Shown here one piece after another: positions 9,065 through 17,798 of a stretch of 64,000 bases of DNA. Every line of letters begins with the position of its first letter. The stretch's first letter is position 1. The notes under the pieces were generated by a model that saw only the letters and a program-made list of their open reading frames with translations, was not told where the DNA came from and searched no databases. Made by a program: the position numbers and the translations under genes. Source of the DNA: an uncultured Clostridia bacterium (GTDB lineage Bacteria; Bacillota; Clostridia; Christensenellales; UBA1242); NCBI GenBank assembly GCA_934749845.1, contig CAKVHQ010000003.1, positions 1-64,000 of the forward strand, in the 5' to 3' direction.

Positions 9065-9080
9065 AATCTTTTATAAGATT
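9065..9080 (+). promoter_or_regulatory. hairpin in the rpsL-rpsG spacer
   Basis: A perfect 6-bp stem AATCTT/AAGATT with loop TTAT lies in the 92-base spacer before rpsG. In other bacteria this intercistronic region binds S7, so this is a candidate S7 or processing site, but the stem is short and AT-rich. Confidence 0.3.
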
Positions 9081-9115
9081 GAATATAAAATAATTTAAAA
9101 AAGGAAAAAATAAAT

Positions 9116-9586
9116 ATGCCAAGAAGAAATGCCGCTGTTAAAAGAGAAGTTCTTCCAGATCCAAAATTTAACAGCATAGTAGTTGCAAAACTTATCAATC
9201 AAGTTATGCTTGATGGTAAAAAAAGTGTTGCACAACGTATAGTTTACAGTGCGTTTGACAAAGCAGGCGAAAAATTAGGTCAAGATGGTGTTGTAGTATT
9301 TTCTAAAGCACTTGAAAATTGTATGCCAGTTTTGGAAACAAAAGCACGCAGAGTAGGTGGTTCTAACTACCAAGTTCCTATGGAAGTTCGTCCAGAAAGA
9401 CGCCAAACATTAGGAATTAGATGGCTCGTTGACTTCGCAAGAAAAAGAAGTGAAAGAGACATGGACAACAAACTTGCAGCAGAAATTGTTGATGCTTACA
9501 ACAATGCAGGTGGTGCAGTAAAACGTAAAGATGAAATGCACAGAATGGCAGAAGCAAATAAGGCTTTCGCACATTTCAAATTTTAA
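9116..9586 (+). CDS. rpsG: 30S ribosomal protein S7
   Basis: Ribosomal protein S7, which nucleates assembly of the 30S head; 156 residues, the standard length. It starts MPRRNAAVKREVLPDP and contains ALENCMPVLETKARRVGGSN and YQVPMEVRPERRQTLGIRWL, all typical of S7. The ribosome-binding site is AAAAGGA. It follows rpsL and precedes fusA in the usual str order. A 7-bp hairpin (9587-9603) follows its stop codon without a T run. Confidence 0.99.
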   Translation: MPRRNAAVKREVLPDPKFNSIVVAKLINQVMLDGKKSVAQRIVYSAFDKAGEKLGQDGVVVFSKALENCMPVLETKARRVGGSNYQVPMEVRPERRQTLGIRWLVDFARKRSERDMDNKLAAEIVDAYNNAGGAVKRKDEMHRMAEANKAFAHFKF

Positions 9587-9648
9587 TTAAGACTCGGTCT
9601 TAATAAGGTACTTGAGATAAAGTATCAATTAAATTAAGGAGAAAATTT

Positions 9649-11730
9649 ATGGCTAGAGATTTCAGTCTAGAAAATACAAGAAATATCGGTATCATGGCTC
9701 ATATTGATGCAGGTAAAACAACCACAACCGAAAGAATCTTGTACTATACAGGTATCAGTCACAAAATCGGCGAAGTTCACGAAGGTGAAGCAACGATGGA
9801 CTGGATGGCTCAAGAGCAAGAAAGAGGTATCACAATTACTTCTGCTTGTACAACTTGCACCTGGAGAGGAAATAAAATCAACATTATTGATACTCCCGGA
9901 CACGTTGACTTTACAGTAGAAGTTCAAAGATCTCTTAAAGTTCTTGACGGTGCAATTCTTGTTCTTGCTGCAAGAGAAGGCGCTCAACCACAAAGTGAAA
10001 CTGTTTGGAGACAAGCAAACGAATATAAAGTTCCAAGAATGGTATTCGTTAACAAAATGGATAGAGACGATGCTAACTTTTACAAGGCAGCAGAAAGTGT
10101 AAGAACTCGTTTGAAAGGTAACCCAGTTTGCATTCAAATTCCTATTGGACAAGAAGCAGACTTTAGAGGTATTATCGACCTTATCGAAATGCACGCAATC
10201 ATCTACAACGAAGATGATGGTAAAATTTTTAACGTAACAGAAATTCCAGCAGAATATAAAGAAAAAGCAGAAGAATACAGAAGCAAGATGATTGAACAAG
10301 TTGTTGAAACTGATGATGCTTTGCTTGAAAAATATTTTGCAGGTGAAGAAATCACAAAAGAAGAACTTAAAAAAGCAATAAGAAAAGCAACTTGTGAATT
10401 AAAGATTAACCCAGTTATCTGCGGTACTGCTTTAAGAAACAAAGGTGTTCAACCAATGCTTGATGCAGTTGTTGATTATCTTCCAAGCCCAGTTGATGTT
10501 GACCACATCACAGGCATAAACCCAGAAACAGACCAAGAAGAAGTAAGAAAAACTGACGATGATGCTCCATTTGCAGGACTTGCATTCAAAATTATGGACG
10601 ATAAATTCGTTGGAAACTTAACATTCTTCCGTGTATATTCAGGTGTTTTAACTTCAGGTTCTTATGTTTATAACCCAAGAACAAGAAAGAGAGAAAGAAT
10701 TGGCCGAATTGTTAGAATGCACGCTAACGAAAGAAAGGAAATCACAGAAGTTAGAGCAGGTGATATTGCCGCACTTGTAGGATTAAAAGATACAGTTACA
10801 GGCGATACACTTTGTGATGAAGCACATCCAATCGCACTTTCAAGCATGACTTTCCCAGACCCAGTTATTGAGCAATCTATTGAGCCAAAAACAAAGGGTG
10901 ACCAAGAAAAGATGGTTCTTGCTTTGATTAAATTAACAAAAGAAGACCCAACTTTCAAAACATGGACTGATGAAAATTCAGGACAAACAATTATCGCAGG
11001 TGTTGGAGAACTTCACCTTGATATTATGGTAGACAGACTTCGTAGAGAATTCGGTGTTGAATGTAACATAGGTAGACCACAAGTTGCCTACAAAGAAACA
11101 ATTAAAAACAAAGTTACCGCAGAAGGTAAATATATTCGTCAATCAGGTGGTAAAGGTCAATATGGTCATTGCTTGATTGAACTTGAACCAAACGAACCAA
11201 CAAAAGGTTACGAATTTGTTAACGCTATTGTTGGTGGTGCAATTCCAAAAGAATATATTCCTGCTATTGATGAAGGTATCCAAGAAGCAGCAAAAAATGG
11301 TATTTTAGCAGGCTACGAAATGGTTGACTTCAAAGTTAGACTTTATGATGGTTCTTACCACGAAGTTGACTCCAGTGAAATGGCTTTCCATATTGCTGGT
11401 AGTATGGCATTTAAAGAAGGTGCTAAAAAGGCAAACCCAGTTCTTCTTGAACCTATCATGAAAGTTGATGTTGAAACACCAGATGACTATCTTGGAGATG
11501 TTATGGGTGGACTTACATCAAGAAGAGGTATCTTGCAAGGAACAACTGCTGAATTTGGTATTCAAAAAATTGAAGCACAAGTTCCACTTTCCGAAATGTT
11601 TGGCTATGTTACAGACCTTCGTTCTTCAACACAAGGCCGTGGAACATTCACAATGGTATTTGACCATTACGCAGAAGTTCCAAAAAGCATATCTGAAAAA
11701 ATTATTGGAGAAAAAGCAAGAAAGGAATAA
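9649..11730 (+). CDS. fusA: Elongation factor G
   Basis: Translational GTPase EF-G, 693 residues, which drives tRNA-mRNA translocation and ribosome recycling. The N-terminal G domain contains AHIDAGKTTTTERILYYTG (P loop), DTPGHVDFT (G3) and NKMD (G4). Domain II to V motifs include AGVGELHLDIMVDRLRREF and the C-terminal MFGYVTDLRSSTQGRGTFTM. The ribosome-binding site is AAGGAG. It is the third gene of the str operon. No clear terminator separates it from tuf, but tuf has its own promoter. Confidence 0.99.
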   Translation: MARDFSLENTRNIGIMAHIDAGKTTTTERILYYTGISHKIGEVHEGEATMDWMAQEQERGITITSACTTCTWRGNKINIIDTPGHVDFTVEVQRSLKVLDGAILVLAAREGAQPQSETVWRQANEYKVPRMVFVNKMDRDDANFYKAAESVRTRLKGNPVCIQIPIGQEADFRGIIDLIEMHAIIYNEDDGKIFNVTEIPAEYKEKAEEYRSKMIEQVVETDDALLEKYFAGEEITKEELKKAIRKATCELKINPVICGTALRNKGVQPMLDAVVDYLPSPVDVDHITGINPETDQEEVRKTDDDAPFAGLAFKIMDDKFVGNLTFFRVYSGVLTSGSYVYNPRTRKRERIGRIVRMHANERKEITEVRAGDIAALVGLKDTVTGDTLCDEAHPIALSSMTFPDPVIEQSIEPKTKGDQEKMVLALIKLTKEDPTFKTWTDENSGQTIIAGVGELHLDIMVDRLRREFGVECNIGRPQVAYKETIKNKVTAEGKYIRQSGGKGQYGHCLIELEPNEPTKGYEFVNAIVGGAIPKEYIPAIDEGIQEAAKNGILAGYEMVDFKVRLYDGSYHEVDSSEMAFHIAGSMAFKEGAKKANPVLLEPIMKVDVETPDDYLGDVMGGLTSRRGILQGTTAEFGIQKIEAQVPLSEMFGYVTDLRSSTQGRGTFTMVFDHYAEVPKSISEKIIGEKARKE

Positions 11731-11772
11731 TTTAATTTTCCACTTTTCCTAGTAAAAATATGTTAAAAAAAT

Positions 11773-11801
11773 TTGATTTACAAATTATTTTATAATATAA
11801 T
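11773..11801 (+). promoter_or_regulatory. tuf promoter
   Basis: TTGATT (11773-11778), 17-base spacer, TATAAT (11796-11801) in the fusA-tuf gap, giving tuf independent expression. Confidence 0.7.
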
Positions 11802-11807
11802 ATCTAG

Positions 11808-11901
11808 GAAAGGGTAAAAAACCCTATTTATCTTTGGTGGGTGCTACTTAGTAGCGAAAGTACAAAGGTAAGCAAAAAAATATAAGGAGAGATTTTCAAA
11901 A
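11808..11901 (+). promoter_or_regulatory. structured tuf 5' leader
   Basis: The leader holds a GGGT/ACCC hairpin, then an outer stem TATCTTTG (11829-11836) with CAAAGGTA (11863-11870) enclosing GCTAC/GTAGC (11843-11855). The ribosome-binding site AAGGAGA follows. The structure suggests stability or feedback control; no known riboswitch was recognised. Confidence 0.5.
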
Positions 11902-13104
11902 ATGGCAAAAGCAAAATTTGAAAGAACAAAACCACACGTTAACATTGGTACTATTGGCCACGTTGACCACGGTAAAACAACTCTTACTGCAGCAATCACA
12001 TGCACACTTGCAGCAAAGGGTGAAGCACAAGCTATGGCTTACGATATGATCGATAAAGCCCCAGAAGAAAGAGCAAGAGGTATTACAATCAATACTGCTC
12101 ACGTTGAGTACGAAACTGCAAAAAGACACTATGCTCACGTTGACTGTCCAGGACACGCTGACTATGTTAAAAACATGATTACAGGTGCAGCTCAAATGGA
12201 CGGCGCTATCCTCGTTGTTTCAGCAGCAGACGGCCCAATGCCACAAACAAGAGAACACATCTTACTTGCACGTCAAGTTGGTGTTCCATACATCGTAGTT
12301 TTCATGAACAAATGCGACCAAGTTGATGATCCAGAACTTCTAGACTTAGTTGAAATGGAAATTCGTGAACTCTTAACAAAATACGATTTCCCAGGAGATG
12401 ACATTCCAGTTATCCGTGGTTCTGCTTTAAAAGCTTTGGAAGCAGCACAAGCAGGAAAAGTTGATGGTCCAGAATGCCAATGCATTTATGAACTTATGGA
12501 TGCTATTGATTCATACATTCCAGATCCAAAACGTGATATTGACGACCCATTCTTGATGCCAGTAGAAGACGTATTCACAATCACAGGTCGTGGTACAGTT
12601 GCTACAGGTAGAGTAGAAAGAGGTGTTGTAAAACTTAACGATACAGTTGAAATCGTTGGTATGGGCGAAAGCAAAACAACAGTTGTTACTGGTGTTGAAA
12701 TGTTTAGAAAACAAATGGATCAAGCACAAGCAGGTGATAACGTTGGTTTATTACTTCGTGGTATTGATAGAAAAGACATTCAAAGAGGTCAAGTTCTTTG
12801 CAAACCAGGCACAATTCACCCACACACAAAATTCGAAGCACAACTTTACGTTTTGAAGAAAGAAGAAGGTGGCCGTCATACAGCATTCTTCAATGGTTAC
12901 AGACCACAATTCTACTTTAGAACAACAGACGTTACTGGAACAATCGAACTTCCAGCAGGCGTAGAAATGGTTATGCCAGGCGATAACGTTTCAATGACAA
13001 TTACATTGATTACACCTATCGCTATCGAACAAGGACTTCGTTTCGCTATCCGTGAAGGTGGCAGAACAGTTGGTTCAGGTGTTGTTACTAAGATTATTGA
13101 ATAG
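11902..13104 (+). CDS. tuf: Elongation factor Tu
   Basis: EF-Tu, the GTPase that delivers aminoacyl-tRNA to the ribosome; 400 residues, standard length. It has GHVDHGKT at residues 19-26, the switch-II DCPGHADYVKNMITGAAQMD block, NKCDQV (G4) and the C-terminal EGGRTVGSGVVTKIIE. It has its own promoter and leader downstream of fusA and is followed by a strong terminator. Only this copy is in the window. Confidence 0.99.
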   Translation: MAKAKFERTKPHVNIGTIGHVDHGKTTLTAAITCTLAAKGEAQAMAYDMIDKAPEERARGITINTAHVEYETAKRHYAHVDCPGHADYVKNMITGAAQMDGAILVVSAADGPMPQTREHILLARQVGVPYIVVFMNKCDQVDDPELLDLVEMEIRELLTKYDFPGDDIPVIRGSALKALEAAQAGKVDGPECQCIYELMDAIDSYIPDPKRDIDDPFLMPVEDVFTITGRGTVATGRVERGVVKLNDTVEIVGMGESKTTVVTGVEMFRKQMDQAQAGDNVGLLLRGIDRKDIQRGQVLCKPGTIHPHTKFEAQLYVLKKEEGGRHTAFFNGYRPQFYFRTTDVTGTIELPAGVEMVMPGDNVSMTITLITPIAIEQGLRFAIREGGRTVGSGVVTKIIE

Positions 13105-13118
13105 TTTAAGTAATAAAA

Positions 13119-13147
13119 AATCCACTTTTGTAAGTGGATTTTTTTAT
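13119..13147 (+). terminator. tuf terminator
   Basis: AATCCACTT/AAGTGGATT, 9 bp with a 4-base loop, flanked by A and T runs. Confidence 0.9.
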
Positions 13148-13193
13148 CCTATTTTTAAAATAAATTATTTATCAAAAGTATTAAAACAATAAA

Positions 13194-13221
13194 AAATCAC
13201 ATTAACTTAATAATGTGATTT
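13194..13221 (-). terminator. terminator of the 13228-13740 minus-strand gene (bidirectional)
   Basis: AAATCACATTA/TAATGTGATTT stem with A runs on one side and T runs on the other. It lies just past the 3' end of the minus-strand membrane protein gene. Confidence 0.8.
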
Positions 13222-13227
13222 TTTTTA

Positions 13228-13740
13228 CTATTTTTTCATTGAAAGTACGCCAGTAACAGTTGCACCTAATCCCATAACAGCACTAAGAATTAGTTCAAAC
13301 CATGCTGGTTTTGTTCCGCCACCAATTCCAAAAATGCCTAGTGAACCAGAGTTGCAATTATTTGGTATAACTATCATAGCAACGATTGTCATAACAAAAC
13401 TTGCTAATGCAAATAATACTACTCCATATCCAACAAGTTTTGCAAGTGACTTGCTTTTGATAGCTCCAGCATCACAGAAAATTTTAACAAGAACTAATAA
13501 TGCTAAAATTGAAGCGAATATTAGTAGTAATAAAACAACTGTTGCCACACCAGAATTTGCTTCAAAGTCTAACAAACTAAAGCCAGATGCTGTTTCTTCG
13601 TATGTACTACCAAATCCACTAACTTGATGTTTAACATAAGGTAAGCCTAAAAATCCAATTAAGCAACCTGCAAACACTAAAGTTATTATGTTAAGTAGAA
13701 CAACTTTCATGCTACTTTTTGATGATTTTCTTTTTGCCAT
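13228..13740 (-). CDS. Small four-helix membrane protein, unknown function
   Basis: A 170-residue integral membrane protein with about four hydrophobic segments near residues 12-32, 64-86, 98-122 and 147-166. The N-terminus is strongly basic (MAKRKSSKSS). A glycine-rich extracytoplasmic loop (GSLGIFGIGGGTK) precedes the last helix. The start codon follows AGGAGG on the minus strand. It is convergent with tuf and divergent from the ABC operon. No family was recognised. Confidence 0.7.
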   Translation of the reverse strand: MAKRKSSKSSMKVVLLNIITLVFAGCLIGFLGLPYVKHQVSGFGSTYEETASGFSLLDFEANSGVATVVLLLLIFASILALLVLVKIFCDAGAIKSKSLAKLVGYGVVLFALASFVMTIVAMIVIPNNCNSGSLGIFGIGGGTKPAWFELILSAVMGLGATVTGVLSMKK

Positions 13741-13904
13741 GTTTTCCTCCTAAAAATATAATAAATTTTTATTCTATAAATGTCAACTTTTATTTTAATT
13801 ATCTTTTTATAAATTTTTATATTTTTTTAAAATATATTTTTGTTAAAAAATATATATTCTTGAAAATTTGTGTCTAATAATGAGTTTATTTTTTCCGTGC
13901 ATTA

Positions 13905-13913
13905 TGTTATACT
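13905..13913 (+). promoter_or_regulatory. extended -10 promoter of the YwaF-ABC operon
   Basis: TGTTATACT is an extended -10 element (TG-N-TATACT) about 33 bases before the ATG at 13947; no good -35 box was seen. Confidence 0.5.
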
Positions 13914-13946
13914 AATAATACTCAACTAATAAGGGAAAATAATTAT

Positions 13947-16136
13947 ATGTTTTGGTTTTATTTAGCGATTACATTATTAACGGCGGGATTGTCAGTTTCA
14001 TTATATTTTTTAATGAAAAATAAACAGCAAAAATCAAAGGATTTAGTTTTCAAAATTTTGGGCTGGGTCTTTTTTGCTGTGTTTGTTTTTAGATTTTTCA
14101 GCCACGACTCTTTTAGTGATTTAGTTCAATTTAACATGCCACAATATGGCTCGAAATTTTTGGTAGTTCTCACATCGCTTTTAAGATGGAGTTGTAATAT
14201 ATATGTTTTGCTTTTAAGCACTATTCCTTGTGTGAAATCCAAAAACTTAAGAAATTTGGTTGTGCTTGTTGCTCTTCCATTCGTTGCATTAAACTTTATA
14301 TTCTTTGCAAGAAATGTTCATTGCTTTATTGGATTTGGTAAATCACTTTTAAACTACAGAGTTTTCCAATATGCATTAGAGTTAATCGTTGCATTCACAA
14401 TGTGCTTCTATCTAATTTTTGTTTTGAAGCACAAAATTGAATACAAATCTAACAAAAAAGAATTTTGGCTTAATATTTTAAAAACTTTGCCACTAATTAT
14501 GTTAATGGCATTCCAACTTGAAATTCCTCAACAATGGTTTGGAACAACAGAAGTCGTTCTCGATTTCATGACATTTGCTCAACATGTTTGGATTTTCTTG
14601 CTTTTGGTTATGCTCGTTGGAATACACTATGGTTTGAAAGATAAGAGTGAAGATGTAAAATATGCAAGCATGTTGCTGCTATCAGTAAGTATGTTTTATC
14701 AGTACTTTGGAAAAATGACATATATTTCAACATTATTTGCTGGACAGGCAATATCATTAACATCTTTGCCATTCCACATTTGTAACTTGGCAACTGCACT
14801 AATTCCACTTGCACTTGTAACAAAAAATATGTTTTTGTTTAGTTTTACATATTATGTTAACGTTTTTGGTGCGCTTATCGCAATTATTATTCCAAATGTC
14901 GACTCGGGCGTAATATCATATGCATTTTTAGTTTTTGCTTATGAACATTCTTTCGCATTCCTTTGTCCAATACTATTTGTTTCGCTTGGACTCATGCCAA
15001 GAACTAAAAAAAGTAATTTGAAGTTTGCGATTGCAAGTTTCACGTGCTACTTTGTTATGGCGGTAATTTTAAATGTTTGGTTTTTCAACTACGATTCAGG
15101 CGTAAACTATTTCTTCCTTGGAAACGACTTCTTGCCAAACAAAATTGCACTACTTAAAACTGTTAAGGAATTGCTGGTTGTTCGATTTAAACTGGGTAGT
15201 TTAAATTTTGCATTATATCCACTTTTCTATTTAGTGGTTTATTTAGGTTTCTTGCTAGTTATGTTCATCGCTTATTTCATTTACAAAATTCTATATAGAT
15301 ACTTTGATGAATCAAGAGCGGTTGCAGATGCAGTTAAAAAAGAAGAAAAAGATTATTTGGAATTTATTAAACAATTAAACGGAAAATCAATAGACTCACC
15401 TGTGAAAAAGGAGGAAGGCATTATGATTAAATTTGAACATGTTTCAAAAAAATATAAAAGCAACGACTTTTATTCAGTAAAAGATTTCAATTTGGAAGTT
15501 AAAGATGGCGAAGTTTTTGGTTTCTTGGGCTCAAACGGAGCAGGAAAGAGTACCACAATCAAAGCGTTGGTTGGAATTTTACCTTTAACCGAAGGTCATA
15601 TTTATGTTGATGGTTTTGATGTTGAAAAACAACCACTTCAAACTAAAAAACTTATTGGCTATGTTCCAGATAACCACGCTGTGTATGAAAGACTTTCGGG
15701 AAGAATGTATGTTAACTATATTGCCGATTTGTTTGGAGTTCCAAAGGAAAACAGAGGAATTATTGACGAATTAGCAAAAAAATTCAATTTGCTTGAAGCA
15801 TTAGATAAACCTATCAAAACATATTCTCACGGAATGAAGCAGAAAATTACAATTATTTCAGCACTCGTTCATGACCCAAAAGTTTGGGTTCTAGACGAAC
15901 CTTTAACTGGACTTGACCCACAAAGTTGCTACGAAGTTAAACAAATTATGAGAGAACACGCAAACAAAGGAAACACAGTTTTCTTCTCCAGCCATATTAT
16001 TGAGGTTGTGGAAAAGGTTTGCGACAGAGTTGCTATCATTTACAAAGGTCAACTTAAAGGCGTTTACGACATGAAAGAACTTGAAGAGAAAAATCAAAGT
16101 TTAGTTGAAATTTTTATGAATTCACAAAAGGAATAG
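13947..16136 (+). CDS. YwaF-like membrane domain fused to ABC transporter ATPase
   Basis: A 729-residue fusion. Residues 1 to about 465 are a multi-helix membrane region with LPFHICN and a later YEHSF, both also found in the YwaF-like protein at 27119-28621 (LPFQLCN, LEHT). It is followed by a charged linker (DAVKKEEKDYLEF). From residue 493 there is a full ABC ATPase: Walker A GSNGAGKST at 528-536, signature YSHGMKQKI, and Walker B VWVLDEPLTGLDP. The ATPase resembles ABC-2 exporters of the YtrB/BcrA type. An in-frame ATG at 15423 has a perfect ribosome-binding site, so a free ATPase may also be made. Six bases separate it from the permease gene. It probably powers export or a membrane process; the substrate is unknown. 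Confidence 0.85.
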   Translation: MFWFYLAITLLTAGLSVSLYFLMKNKQQKSKDLVFKILGWVFFAVFVFRFFSHDSFSDLVQFNMPQYGSKFLVVLTSLLRWSCNIYVLLLSTIPCVKSKNLRNLVVLVALPFVALNFIFFARNVHCFIGFGKSLLNYRVFQYALELIVAFTMCFYLIFVLKHKIEYKSNKKEFWLNILKTLPLIMLMAFQLEIPQQWFGTTEVVLDFMTFAQHVWIFLLLVMLVGIHYGLKDKSEDVKYASMLLLSVSMFYQYFGKMTYISTLFAGQAISLTSLPFHICNLATALIPLALVTKNMFLFSFTYYVNVFGALIAIIIPNVDSGVISYAFLVFAYEHSFAFLCPILFVSLGLMPRTKKSNLKFAIASFTCYFVMAVILNVWFFNYDSGVNYFFLGNDFLPNKIALLKTVKELLVVRFKLGSLNFALYPLFYLVVYLGFLLVMFIAYFIYKILYRYFDESRAVADAVKKEEKDYLEFIKQLNGKSIDSPVKKEEGIMIKFEHVSKKYKSNDFYSVKDFNLEVKDGEVFGFLGSNGAGKSTTIKALVGILPLTEGHIYVDGFDVEKQPLQTKKLIGYVPDNHAVYERLSGRMYVNYIADLFGVPKENRGIIDELAKKFNLLEALDKPIKTYSHGMKQKITIISALVHDPKVWVLDEPLTGLDPQSCYEVKQIMREHANKGNTVFFSSHIIEVVEKVCDRVAIIYKGQLKGVYDMKELEEKNQSLVEIFMNSQKE
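15423..16136 (+). CDS. Possible free ABC ATPase from an internal start
   Basis: AAGGAGG (15408-15414) lies eight bases before an in-frame ATG at 15423. Translation from here yields a 237-residue ABC-2 ATPase, the usual stand-alone length, starting MIKFEHVSKKYK. It shares frame and stop with the 729-residue fusion. Both products may exist, or the upstream membrane part may be a recent in-frame joining of two genes that kept the old start site. Which form is made cannot be told from sequence. Confidence 0.5.
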   Translation: MIKFEHVSKKYKSNDFYSVKDFNLEVKDGEVFGFLGSNGAGKSTTIKALVGILPLTEGHIYVDGFDVEKQPLQTKKLIGYVPDNHAVYERLSGRMYVNYIADLFGVPKENRGIIDELAKKFNLLEALDKPIKTYSHGMKQKITIISALVHDPKVWVLDEPLTGLDPQSCYEVKQIMREHANKGNTVFFSSHIIEVVEKVCDRVAIIYKGQLKGVYDMKELEEKNQSLVEIFMNSQKE

Positions 16137-16142
16137 AAAAAT

Positions 16143-17792
16143 ATGACAAAAAATCCATTTTTTAGTGCATTACACCGAATAAAAATGCTAATTAAACTTC
16201 AAATGGCACAAAAATATACCTATGCAATCAATAAGACAAAATTTATAATAAATTTAGTTGTTAGATTGCTATTTGCTGTTGCCACTGTGTTTATTATAAG
16301 TTATGTTATGAAATATTTTAACTTTTCAGTTGGACTAACTTACGATAAAGACTTTTTAGCATTTATAATTTTCTTGTTTTTCATAACAGAACTGTTTAGC
16401 GCAATTTTCAACACACGTTCTCAACTGTTTAAAAGCACGGATAACGAGTTTTTGTTTGCAACTCCCGTAAAAAACGAAGAAGTATTCATTTCAAAGTTGT
16501 TTTTCGTAATTTACAACGAAGTTCTCTCGAGTTTGTTTATATTGCTTCCAGTTTTAATTGGCTTTAAATTTGGCGCAGATGGTTGTTATGTTGGCTTGAA
16601 CTTTATCTCAACCGGAAATTACTACTTTTTTGCAATAATGTTAACATTATTATTGCCTTTAATTGCTGTTGGACTTGCAGTTTTAATAAGTATTCCATAC
16701 AACCTTTATAAAAATGCAATTAGCGGAAATACAGTTTTAGTAATTTTGGACTATTCAGTTTTGTTCGGTATTGCAATTTTGTTGTTCCAATTTATAATTA
16801 AAGCAGTTTTAAATGTTATGAAATACTTGCAACAAAGTGCAGTTATTGCAAAGAATATTAAATTGTTTTTATTAAAATTTGCCGATAGAACATTTATTTT
16901 TAGATGGACATCGCTGATGTTTATGAACTATGGCTCGGCAATAAGATTACTTATAATTGTTTTAGTTGCTGTTGCGTTGATGGTTCTAGGCTACTTTGCA
17001 ATGAGACCATTATACTTTAAAATGTGCTTGGGACAGTCAAACGGCAAAACAAAATCTCAACAAGGCAAGAAAGTAGAAGTTAACTCTCCACAAAAAAGCA
17101 TTATGAAAAAAGACATTTCAATGCTTGTTGAAAATGGTGGGGACTTTACAAAATATTTCTCTCTTGCGTTTGTTATGCCATTCATTTTGGTGCTTATAAA
17201 TCAAATATTTACTGTAAACGAAATAAGTTTGAAAGGTAAATTCTTGATGCTAGCCACAAATATACTTGTAATTAGCATGTTTACTTGCATGAACAGTTCG
17301 TATATTTCAAGCGCACTTACCATGGAAGGACCAAATTACTATATTTTCCAAACCACTCCTGTATCAGCAAAAAAACAACTATTTTCTAAATTTATGATTA
17401 ACTTTATTGTAAATGCTTTCGTAATATTGGTTGCATGTATGATTATGTTAATTTCAGGCAAACTAAAATTGTCGTGGATAATTTTTGCTTTTATTTGTTG
17501 TTCGCTTGTTAGTTTTGGCTATTTGTGTTATGCTCTTAGGTGTGAACTTGCAAAGCCTATGATAGATTGGTATGATAAGGCTGAAACAAATTCTCATAAG
17601 AATGTATCACATTGCACACTTTATGGTTTGCTAACAGGTTTAATAACAGGAATTTTCGCATTTAAGTTCTTTATACTCGCTCCAAAAAGAGCATGGTTTG
17701 AACTTGTTATTCTAACATTAGTTTTTGCGGTTTATAATGTGATAATATTACTTAAAAGACAAAATTATTTATTAAAACAAATAAATAGGTAG
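16143..17792 (+). CDS. ABC-2 type transporter permease
   Basis: A 549-residue polytopic membrane protein with about 12 hydrophobic segments. The N-terminal arrangement (an amphipathic stretch, then a pair of helices, then NTRSQLFKSTDNEFLFATPV) is characteristic of large ABC-2 permeases in Bacillota. A cytoplasmic linker near residues 295-320 (GQSNGKTKSQQGKK) divides two six-helix halves. It starts six bases after the ATPase fusion and is six bases before the beta-helix gene, so the three are one operon. It should form the transport channel with the ATPase. Substrate unknown. Confidence 0.8.
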   Translation: MTKNPFFSALHRIKMLIKLQMAQKYTYAINKTKFIINLVVRLLFAVATVFIISYVMKYFNFSVGLTYDKDFLAFIIFLFFITELFSAIFNTRSQLFKSTDNEFLFATPVKNEEVFISKLFFVIYNEVLSSLFILLPVLIGFKFGADGCYVGLNFISTGNYYFFAIMLTLLLPLIAVGLAVLISIPYNLYKNAISGNTVLVILDYSVLFGIAILLFQFIIKAVLNVMKYLQQSAVIAKNIKLFLLKFADRTFIFRWTSLMFMNYGSAIRLLIIVLVAVALMVLGYFAMRPLYFKMCLGQSNGKTKSQQGKKVEVNSPQKSIMKKDISMLVENGGDFTKYFSLAFVMPFILVLINQIFTVNEISLKGKFLMLATNILVISMFTCMNSSYISSALTMEGPNYYIFQTTPVSAKKQLFSKFMINFIVNAFVILVACMIMLISGKLKLSWIIFAFICCSLVSFGYLCYALRCELAKPMIDWYDKAETNSHKNVSHCTLYGLLTGLITGIFAFKFFILAPKRAWFELVILTLVFAVYNVIILLKRQNYLLKQINR

Positions 17793-17798
17793 GGAGAA

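Noticed and set aside
9667..10299. A 210-residue minus-strand ORF within fusA
   Set aside because: It is antisense to the conserved EF-G G domain, Phe/Ser/Cys-rich, without a promoter or ribosome-binding site.
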